A stretch of DNA of 47,102 nucleotides from Lachnospiraceae bacterium UBA7182 (GTDB lineage: Bacteria > Bacillota > Clostridia > Lachnospirales > Lachnospiraceae), in assembly GCA_002491115.1 (NCBI GenBank), contig DKVI01000086.1:1-47102 (forward strand), written 5' to 3'. Every line of letters starts with the position of its first letter. Position 1 is the first letter of the stretch. Shown here piece by piece: positions 33,099-39,449 of the stretch. Made by a program: the position numbers and the translations under genes. The notes under the pieces are model-generated. The model was not told the DNA's origin. It ran no database searches and saw only the letters and a program-made list of their open reading frames with translations.

Positions 33099-35722
33099 TG
33101 TTATATACATGGAAGGATATAGAAAGAGAGCTGTTGATAAATAAAGGTAAGTGGAAGAAAGTAATTTCCAATACTGAAATATATACGGATGAAGTAATTG
33201 TTTATATAAAAGAAAGAAAAGCAGAGGCAGTTGCCAAAAAAATATTAAAGGAGATTTTTGGGAGAAAATACGATGACGGGAAAATATTACTCGATCTGTC
33301 GAAAGAATATTTGAATGTGTCTTTTGAAATTGATGAGAATGAAGAAAATGATAATGTGGCCATACCGCTTTTCAGGAACGTTTTGTACCAGAAGACAGCG
33401 TATTATAGCGAGCTGATAGAAGAAGAGTTACCGGGAATACCTGTTCTTGCGTTTCATTCATACAAGGGAGGGGTAGGACGTACATTATCTTTATTGGCTT
33501 TTGTTAAAGCGTGGTCAGAGCTGAATGATTTAGAAAATACGCAAAGACTTCTTATCATTGATGCAGACATTGAAGCGCCGGGAATTACATGGCTGACTAT
33601 GAAGCAGGAGGAAGCAGCATTTAGCTTTTTGGATCTTTTGGAAGTTACACAGGAAAAAGATAATGCGGATGAAATTATTGAATTGATTGCAGATAAAGTA
33701 TCTGAATTGACTGTTAAAATAGAGACTGAAAAGGGAAGGGCAGAGCATATTGTTTTACCAACATACAGATATGTGGAGCAGTTACTGGATATGTACGCAA
33801 GCCCCGAAAGTCTTGCGATCAGTTATAATAAAAAATATATATTAGCAGAAGTTTTATCAAAATTAGGAGAGAGATTAAATGCAGGGCTGGTATTGATTGA
33901 TTTGAGAGCAGGATTAAGCGAATTTTCTGCGCCGCTGCTTTTTGATCCCAGGGTAAAAAAATATCTCGTGACATCAACGTCTTATCAGTCTGTGAAGGGA
34001 ACAGGGATGCTTTTACAGCAGCTGATTAAAGGCCTGCCATTGAATGAAAATTCCAAAATACCGGAAGTTTTACTGACTATGGTGCAAAATGGAATGGATA
34101 CGGCTGAAATTATCAGTGAATTAACTGCTGTTTATCATCCGAACATAATTGAAGGTGATGATTCGATCATGGATGATATAGTAACAGAACTTCCATTTGC
34201 AGGTGAACTGGTACACTTGGAAACACTGGCTAAAATAATGGAAAATTTAGGAGGCAGGGGTTTTTACAAAAATATCTCTGAAATTGTTAAAAACAGTTAT
34301 ATGGTTTCCAGGGAGACAAAAGGTGCTGTTTCAAAGATATCAAGAAACAATGTGATAAAAAATATTCATGTGTTTGCAGCAAACCAGATTACAGCAGAGG
34401 GAAATGGAACATTTGAAGTATTAATGACAGAGTCAATTGAAAATTTAATTAGAAAGTACAAAAACAGTGTTCCCAACACGGTAATCATGGGTGCGAAAGG
34501 ATCTGGTAAAACATTTTTGTACAGAGAAATATTAAGAGATCAACATTGGGAAAAATTCGTTGAACGTATGAGTAAAAACGAACCGGAATCGAAAAGCCTG
34601 CGCGGTGATAAATGTATATTCACAATTCCTCTGTTGGCGTCAGGAAATGCGGGAGGATTTAAAGAGGTTATAAAAAACGCTATAGCTGATTACAACCAAT
34701 GTGGAGCGAATGGAAAAATCAGCAATTCAGTGTATGTGGACAGCAAAGATAAGCTGTTAACGTATGTAAGAAAAGACCATGATATTTTAGAGTGGAAAGA
34801 AATATGGAAAAAGGTTATTCTAAGTGCATTTAATAAAACATATCAGTCGTTAGCAGATCTTGAGGAGGAATTGCAACATAAGCATATTAAAATTGTATTT
34901 TTGCTGGATGGTCTGGAAGAAATTTTTGAGCATACAATATCATCAGAAAATGAAAAAAATGCGATCAGAGCATTATGCAGAGACCTGGTTGACGAGCTGA
35001 AAATATCCTGCCACAATGTGGGGATTATCATCTTTTTAAGAAAAGATATGGCGCGGGATTCGTTAACAATTAATTACGAACAATTTTATTCTTTGTACCG
35101 TTCTGTTGAATTGCAATGGTCTAATACGGAAGCCTTAAGACTGGCAGTATGGTTGACGAGTCAGGCGGTGCCGGATTTTTATCAGGAAAATATACCAGTT
35201 GAAACGGCGCCAGGTGAAGTGATTGAACAGGCACTTAATAGATTATGGGGAGTTAAACTGGGAAAGCCGACATCTAATGAAGCAAATTCTTCGAGATGGA
35301 TTTTGGCGGCATTATCAGATTTTAACGGACAGTTACAGGCGCGTGATATTATCAGATTTTTGGAAAAAGCAACTGAGCATGCAGGCAAAGCGGTATATGA
35401 GGACAGATATTTGATGCCGACAGAAATCAGAAAAGCGGTTTCGGATTGTTCTAATGATAAAATTGGTGAAATAAGAGATGAAATTAAGGCATTAGGACCG
35501 ATTTTTGATAAATTAGAACATGCACCGGAAGAAAAAAAGGTTTTACCGTTTGAAGCGGATGCGTTTAATCTTACTCAGGCAGAGGAAAAGATTATGAAAC
35601 AGGAAGGATACTTAAAAATAGATAATGACCGGTATTATCTGCCGGAAATTATCAGGCATGCTTTAAAATTTAAGTATAAAAAAGGTGCGCGGCCAAAGGT
35701 GCTTTCTTTGTTGCTAAAGTAA
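33095..35722 (+). CDS. double P-loop KGGVGR-variant ATPase, putative defence NTPase
   Basis: 875 residues with two NTPase modules. Module 1 has the ParA/MinD-like deviant Walker A KGGVGRT (124-130, with R where ParA has K), DADIEAPG (156-163) and LVLIDLRAGL (about 264-273). Module 2 has Walker A GAKGSGKT (about 466-473) and Walker B IVFLLDGLEEIF (about 599-610), like STAND/KAP-type NTPases, then a helical C-terminal part. Proteins with a KGGVGR-variant AAA domain occur in genomic islands (family knowledge). No signal peptide or membrane helix. ATG 33095 overlaps the upstream stop. I infer a signalling ATPase that senses a threat and controls the small HEPN-like partner; this is untested. Confidence 0.75.
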   Translation: MMLYTWKDIERELLINKGKWKKVISNTEIYTDEVIVYIKERKAEAVAKKILKEIFGRKYDDGKILLDLSKEYLNVSFEIDENEENDNVAIPLFRNVLYQKTAYYSELIEEELPGIPVLAFHSYKGGVGRTLSLLAFVKAWSELNDLENTQRLLIIDADIEAPGITWLTMKQEEAAFSFLDLLEVTQEKDNADEIIELIADKVSELTVKIETEKGRAEHIVLPTYRYVEQLLDMYASPESLAISYNKKYILAEVLSKLGERLNAGLVLIDLRAGLSEFSAPLLFDPRVKKYLVTSTSYQSVKGTGMLLQQLIKGLPLNENSKIPEVLLTMVQNGMDTAEIISELTAVYHPNIIEGDDSIMDDIVTELPFAGELVHLETLAKIMENLGGRGFYKNISEIVKNSYMVSRETKGAVSKISRNNVIKNIHVFAANQITAEGNGTFEVLMTESIENLIRKYKNSVPNTVIMGAKGSGKTFLYREILRDQHWEKFVERMSKNEPESKSLRGDKCIFTIPLLASGNAGGFKEVIKNAIADYNQCGANGKISNSVYVDSKDKLLTYVRKDHDILEWKEIWKKVILSAFNKTYQSLADLEEELQHKHIKIVFLLDGLEEIFEHTISSENEKNAIRALCRDLVDELKISCHNVGIIIFLRKDMARDSLTINYEQFYSLYRSVELQWSNTEALRLAVWLTSQAVPDFYQENIPVETAPGEVIEQALNRLWGVKLGKPTSNEANSSRWILAALSDFNGQLQARDIIRFLEKATEHAGKAVYEDRYLMPTEIRKAVSDCSNDKIGEIRDEIKALGPIFDKLEHAPEEKKVLPFEADAFNLTQAEEKIMKQEGYLKIDNDRYYLPEIIRHALKFKYKKGARPKVLSLLLK

Positions 35723-35817
35723 GCCGGGATGATTCATGGCCGTATACGCATGCATACAACTTGCTGCAGTTAACAGATGTTGACATGGAAAAGTTATAAA
35801 AGAAAGGAGTCACACCT

Positions 35818-36066
35818 ATGGCGCCAGCATTAGCACAGGAAAAAAACTATACCGGAGAAGATTACAACAACCTGCCGGAAACTGTCCGTGCAGAACTGAT
35901 CGAAGGCCGGTTATATTACATGTCTGCACCCAGTCGGATGCATCAGAGAATATTGGGAATCATGTATAACAAAATATTTAATTACATCAGTGTCCAAAGT
36001 CTTGTGCACTATGGTCGAGTAGGAGGGGAGTTAATCACTCCCTCCTACTCGACCATATCATATTGA
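35818..36066 (+). pseudogene. truncated Uma2-family (DUF820) nuclease gene
   Basis: The first ~60 residues, MAPALAQEKNYTGEDYNNLP and VRAELIEGRLYYMSAPSRMHQ, are the N-terminus of Uma2-family PD-(D/E)XK nuclease-like proteins, which are normally about 180-200 residues. Homology stops near 36000; the catalytic D-x-ExK part is absent. The remaining residues are read from a long palindrome (36011-36056) and end at 36066. AAAGGAG precedes the ATG. I infer that a rearrangement or insertion at about 36000 removed the rest. Confidence 0.75.
36011..36056. repeat. long palindrome at a rearrangement breakpoint
   Basis: ATGGTCGAGTAGGAGGGGAGT (36011-36031, 21 bases; shown here as arm) pairs with the arm 36037-36056 with one bulged G and a TAATC loop. 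No T-run follows on either strand. It forms the 3' ends of both the Uma2 fragment (plus) and the ATPase fragment (minus), so it probably came with the event that joined them. Confidence 0.8.
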
Positions 36067-36346
36067 TTCCTTCCATAGTCGTCAGGATTTTCTGAACAAT
36101 TTTATCCTGTAGATAATTTGGGTTCAATTGCCGTTTTGTATATTTTAAATAACTTCCCCCAGTATTTTCAGTCAGCTGCGCAGTGAAAAACTGTTCCCAA
36201 CTAAAATAGACCCTGCTTTCAATGTAATCCTCTGGATGCTCCAGCATTTCTATCATATCATCAGTTTCTATTAATCCGGATTTGAGGATCAGCCACTCAA
36301 AAGATTCAGGCAAATAAAGACTTATATTAGAATTATATTTGTTGAT
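36035..36346 (-). pseudogene. C-terminal part of the frameshifted ATPase
   Basis: Read on the minus strand in a frame shifted by one base from 36333-36887: INKYNSNISLYLPESFEWLI then KSGLIETDDMIEMLEHPEDY and WEQFFTAQLTENTG. Proteins of this family continue past GFQFF with just such a PESFEWLIL...SG segment (family knowledge), so this is the missing end of the upstream fragment. Its last residues come from the palindrome at 36011-36056. Confidence 0.7.
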
Positions 36347-36887
36347 CCTTCTTACAAATACCCTGAAAGAATTGAAATCCGGAATTTGAATCCTCAGTAA
36401 TTATTGCTTCAGACTTGACTATTTTCTGATAATTATCTGCCAGGTATAAATGGTAAAATTGATTATAGGTACGTTTCAGCGTTCCATATTTTCCGGAATT
36501 ACGGATGCCGTAGATTTCATCCACACTGTATGGCAGGGATGGAATCCCCTCTCTGGTTACAATGACATAATAATTATCTGTATCCCGGATCGTAGAGGCG
36601 AAATCATTACTCATAATAAAGTCATTACCTTCATCAATGAAAACAATAGAGTCCTCCATCATAGAAAGCTGCCCCATCCATGTACGGCCCTCTATTACAG
36701 CACATTGCTTATCACAATTAAGTTCGACACCGCTGGAAATTCCATTCTCAAAATGTTCTCGTATCATATCCACCAGTGCGGTTTTGCCGGTTGCACTATC
36801 CCCACGAATGATAGTAATATTTCTTTTTATCGTAAAATCGTATCGGATACGTTTATTTTGTACAATAACTCTATGTGCCCCTTTCAT
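36333..36887 (-). CDS. small P-loop ATPase paired with DUF4869 protein (N-terminal part)
   Basis: 184 residues from the ATG at 36887, which has GAGGAGG 6 bases upstream (the GTG at 36902 lies in that site). MKGAHRVIVQNKRIRYDF, Walker A GDSATGKT, a Walker B-like SIVFIDEGNDF and TREGIPSLPYSVDEIYGIRN are typical of an uncharacterised ATPase family of Clostridia, sometimes misnamed translation initiation factor 2. The frame stops after GICKKDQQI; the rest of the protein continues in another frame (36035-36346). One base fewer near 36347 would restore KKINKYNSN. Downstream of and overlapping the DUF4869 gene, its usual partner. The function is unknown. Confidence 0.75.
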   Translation of the reverse strand: MKGAHRVIVQNKRIRYDFTIKRNITIIRGDSATGKTALVDMIREHFENGISSGVELNCDKQCAVIEGRTWMGQLSMMEDSIVFIDEGNDFIMSNDFASTIRDTDNYYVIVTREGIPSLPYSVDEIYGIRNSGKYGTLKRTYNQFYHLYLADNYQKIVKSEAIITEDSNSGFQFFQGICKKDQQI

Positions 36888-36898
36888 ATGCATCCTCC

Positions 36899-37336
36899 TC
36901 ACACATACAGACCGGCAATCGGGACAAGCTCCTTCATGCTATGGACAATCTGATCAGTATTCAGGATATGGATATCGAATGTATCTTCACCAAAGTCCAT
37001 CAAATGACGCAGATTAATTGTAAGGTCATCTGTTTCCGCTAATTTCAGGATCCATCTGGCACAGTTATTGCCGCAGGTGGACGCGTTGAATATCCGGGAG
37101 CGTTCATTCTTCATAAGAATCAGTGTTTTTACACCGCCGGACAGAGAAGTAGGGGAAATCTTTCCCATGACCGGACTGTCAATCACTGCACCGTCCAAAA
37201 CGACAGACTTATCAATATCAAAAATCATTTCTTTTGCGACAGGATCGGTGATCCATATGTCTTCATATACGTTTTTGAAGTATACAGAAGTATTGAAAAT
37301 AGCCTCCGGCATATTTCCATAATAAATATTAAGCAT
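36899..37336 (-). CDS. DUF4869 domain-containing protein
   Basis: 145 residues. MLNIYYGNMPEAIFNTSVYF, WITDPVAKEMIFDIDKS, FNASTCGNNCARWILKLAE and LRHLMDFGEDTFDIHILNT are close to DUF4869 proteins of Lachnospiraceae, of unknown function. GCGGAGG lies before the ATG, and an ATTATA (minus TATAAT) at 37371-37376 may be its -10 box. Its end overlaps the ribosome site of the ATPase gene, so the two form an operon, as they commonly do. Confidence 0.82.
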   Translation of the reverse strand: MLNIYYGNMPEAIFNTSVYFKNVYEDIWITDPVAKEMIFDIDKSVVLDGAVIDSPVMGKISPTSLSGGVKTLILMKNERSRIFNASTCGNNCARWILKLAETDDLTINLRHLMDFGEDTFDIHILNTDQIVHSMKELVPIAGLYV

Positions 37337-37438
37337 TCTTTATGCCTCCGCTTGTGCATGTTTGTACGATATTATACACTATTTTGGGAGTAAAATAAAA
37401 CGAAATTTATCAGCTTTTCTTTTTGTTTATACAAGCCG

Positions 37439-37492
37439 GGAGTATTGCTGCGTAATCAGTTTTTTGACTGCGCAGCGATACTCCTTTTATTT
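37439..37492 (+). terminator. strong hairpin terminator before the recombinase gene
   Basis: GGAGTATTGCTGCG (37439-37452) pairs with CGCAGCGATACTCC (37471-37484) over 14 bp with one G-T, with an inner CAGT/ACTG stem, then TTTTATTTAT. It lies 80 bases before the recombinase start and insulates it, or attenuates a longer transcript. The rest of 37337-37571 holds the DUF4869 promoter and a TATAAA box near 37531. Confidence 0.82.
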
Positions 37493-37571
37493 ATGCTGTT
37501 TTTGCATCAAAATATTAAAGACAGGCAATATATAAATACAGCAAATAAATATGTGATAAGGAGAAAAGACA

Positions 37572-38414
37572 ATGGAAGAAAAAAGAAAGGATGCAATGAT
37601 CGTCCTGTTTGAGAAAAGGTTAAAGGAGGATGAGAAAAGCGAAGCCACAATCAGAAAATATGTAAGCGATGTGAGATGCTTTATGGAGTACGCAAAGGGG
37701 GACAGCGCTTTTACCAAGGAACTGGTGATCAGTTACAAGCAGTACCTGTCAGAGCGTTATAAGGCGGCCAGTGTTAATTCCATGCTGGCGGCAGTGAACA
37801 GCTTTCTGCGTGTTACCGGACATTCTGACTGTGCAGTGAAAGTTTTAAAAATGCAAAGAGCGGCATTTCGCGGGGAAAATCAGGAATTGTCCAGGGAAGA
37901 GTACTTAAGGCTTCTGAATACGGCAAAAAAGAAAGGAAAAAGAAGGCTTTTCCTCCTGATGCAGACCATCGCCGCCACCGGCATCCGGATCAGCGAGCTT
38001 CCTTTTATAACGGTAGAGTCGCTGAAAGAACGGCGGGCGCAGGTGTCCCTCAAGGGAAAAACCCGCACCGTGATTCTGCAAAAGCAGCTGTGCGAAGAGC
38101 TGGCCTGTTACGCTGAGGATATGAGAATCCGGGCAGGCAGTATCTTCATTACCAGAACCGGTAAGCCTTTGGACCGCAGCAATGTGTTTCATCAGATGAA
38201 AGCGCTGTATGAAGAAGCCGGGGTGCCAAAGGATAAAATATATCCCCACAATTTCCGTCATCTGTTCGCGGTCACCTATTACAATGCGGAGCGGGACATC
38301 TGTCATCTGGCGGATCTGCTGGGACATTCCAATATCAATACGACACGCATCTATACACAGGTAAGCTGCGAAGAACAGGAGCAGCAGCTGGACAGGCTTG
38401 GCCTTTTGATTTAA
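37572..38414 (+). CDS. tyrosine recombinase, likely DNA invertase of the pilus switch
   Basis: 280 residues with an N-terminal SAM-like core-binding domain (about 1-100) and a full catalytic domain: R139 (TGIRISELP), K163 (KGKTR), H226 and R229 (HNFRH), H252 (LLGHSN) and nucleophile Y261 (TRIYTQ). XerC/XerD-like in layout. AAGGAG precedes the ATG. It ends 10 bases before one of two inverted 20-bp repeats that bound a promoter-bearing segment, and the pilus genes start beyond the other. That position is typical of recombinases that flip an adjacent promoter, so I infer it inverts 38425-38699. Confidence 0.9.
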   Translation: MEEKRKDAMIVLFEKRLKEDEKSEATIRKYVSDVRCFMEYAKGDSAFTKELVISYKQYLSERYKAASVNSMLAAVNSFLRVTGHSDCAVKVLKMQRAAFRGENQELSREEYLRLLNTAKKKGKRRLFLLMQTIAATGIRISELPFITVESLKERRAQVSLKGKTRTVILQKQLCEELACYAEDMRIRAGSIFITRTGKPLDRSNVFHQMKALYEEAGVPKDKIYPHNFRHLFAVTYYNAERDICHLADLLGHSNINTTRIYTQVSCEEQEQQLDRLGLLI

Positions 38415-38424
38415 GGGCATTTAA

Positions 38425-38444
38425 ACCACATAATATTCATTATG
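38425..38444 (+). repeat. left inverted repeat of the invertible segment
   Basis: ACCACATAATATTCATTATG, the exact reverse complement of 38680-38699. Within it ACCACATAAT/ATTATGAGGT (to 38448) form arms around core ATTC, the layout of a tyrosine recombinase site. Confidence 0.9.
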
Positions 38445-38477
38445 AGGTAAATACATACTTTCTAAAAGGCATTCCTT

Positions 38478-38506
38478 ATTATAAATCAGAAATTCGACAA
38501 GTGCAA
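38478..38506 (-). promoter_or_regulatory. leftward promoter inside the invertible segment
   Basis: On the minus strand TTGCAC (38506-38501)-N17-TATAAT (38483-38478). Here it points at the 3' end of the recombinase gene; after inversion it would point at the pilus genes. Confidence 0.6.
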
Positions 38507-38644
38507 TTCCATAAATTCTTACTTAATATGTCTATGATTCAAGCTACTATCCTGATTATGAATTGAGTATAGCAAAACGGCCGTCAAATGAAGCGTCAAA
38601 AGTCCGTATAAAAACCGGTTTTTCACAGAAAATCTTTGCGCTTT

Positions 38645-38673
38645 TTGACTCACTCAAAAAAGTTTTTTATTAA
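38645..38673 (+). promoter_or_regulatory. rightward promoter at the edge of the invertible segment
   Basis: TTGACT (38645-38650)-N17-TATTAA (38668-38673), ending at the right repeat. In the present orientation it would drive the signal peptidase and pilus genes. Confidence 0.65.
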
Positions 38674-38679
38674 ATACCA

Positions 38680-38699
38680 CATAATGAATATTATGTGGT
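38680..38699 (-). repeat. right inverted repeat of the invertible segment
   Basis: CATAATGAATATTATGTGGT, perfect inverted copy of 38425-38444. It is itself a palindrome with 15-bp arms (38671-38685 and 38690-38704) around core GAAT, the complement of the left core ATTC. Confidence 0.9.
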
Positions 38700-38720
38700 A
38701 TTTAAAGGAGTTTTAGAGAA

Positions 38721-38759
38721 ATGAGACTCGTATATAACAGCGTAAAGGACAGAATATGA
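38721..38759 (+). CDS. 12-codon leader ORF coupled to the signal peptidase gene
   Basis: MRLVYNSVKDRI, with AAAGGAG at 38704-38710 and a stop that overlaps the next ATG (ATGA at 38756-38759). The overlap suggests that its translation delivers ribosomes to the signal peptidase start. No function of the peptide itself is implied. Confidence 0.4.
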   Translation: MRLVYNSVKDRI

Positions 38760-39340
38760 ACGGGGAAAATAAAATCGAACTCCCGAAGCTTGACCTGCTG
38801 GAGGCGGAGCTTGAGAGAGAACGGTATAAAAACAGGTATGTAAAGGTGTTAAGAAGCACCGCGTTTTCCCTGATCGTAGTCGCGGCGGTGGCAGTGCTGG
38901 TGGCGGTGCTGCTGCTTCCGGTGCTGCAGATCAACGGAACCTCCATGACGGAGTCTTTGCAGGACAAAGACATCGTGGTGGCGCTGAACAGCAGCAAATA
39001 TAAAACCGGCGATATTATCGCCTTTTATTACAACAACAATATCCTGGTAAAACGGGTGATCGCGGCGGCAGGCGACTGGGTGGACATCGACGAGGACGGC
39101 AACGTCTATATAAACGAAGAACTGCTGGATGAGCCTTATGTCAGTGAAAAGGCGCTGGGAGACTGCAACATTACGCTTCCCTACCAGGTGCCGGACGGAA
39201 GGTGCTTCGTAATGGGAGACCACAGGGCCACGAGTATTGACAGCCGGAATACAGCCGTGGGATGCGTCAGCAACGATATGGTGATCGGAAAAATATTGAT
39301 GCGGGTCTGGCCGTTGGGAGGATTCGGGATTGTGCAATGA
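38756..39340 (+). CDS. lepB: type I signal peptidase of the pilus locus
   Basis: 194 residues. One membrane helix (about 34-57) is followed by the S26 motifs: NGTSMTESL with catalytic Ser63, LVKRVIAAAGD with Lys99, and MGDHRATSIDSR. It cleaves signal peptides outside the membrane. Signal peptidases inside pilus loci often serve the pilins (family knowledge). It is the first sizeable gene beyond the invertible promoter. AAAGGAC lies just before the ATG, and a 12-codon leader ORF overlaps the start. Confidence 0.92.
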   Translation: MNGENKIELPKLDLLEAELERERYKNRYVKVLRSTAFSLIVVAAVAVLVAVLLLPVLQINGTSMTESLQDKDIVVALNSSKYKTGDIIAFYYNNNILVKRVIAAAGDWVDIDEDGNVYINEELLDEPYVSEKALGDCNITLPYQVPDGRCFVMGDHRATSIDSRNTAVGCVSNDMVIGKILMRVWPLGGFGIVQ

Positions 39341-39371
39341 TAGATACCGGTAGAAAGAAGGGGACGGCATT

Positions 39372-39449
39372 ATGAAAATTAAGTATTTGTCACAGGCAGG
39401 GAAGTTCTTGAAAGGACACAGGCAAAACAGGAAAGGAGGACTGAGCTGA
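39372..39449 (+). CDS. 25-codon leader ORF resembling a pilus-protein N-terminus
   Basis: MKIKYLSQAGKFLKGHRQNR plus five residues. Its first 15 match the start of the protein at 42276 (MKVDFLSQAGKLLK), but no membrane helix follows. It stops directly before the adhesin ATG and contains that gene's GGAGG. It could be the stump of a deleted protein or a translational leader. Confidence 0.5.
   Translation: MKIKYLSQAGKFLKGHRQNRKGGLS

Noticed and set aside
36450..37322. Plus-strand frames opposite the ATPase and DUF4869 genes
   Set aside because: The minus-strand proteins match known families and have ribosome sites; the plus frames do not.
38610..38623. AAAAACCGGTTTTT as a terminator in the invertible segment
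   Set aside because: A 14-base palindrome without a loop cannot form a normal terminator hairpin; it may only be a protein-binding site.
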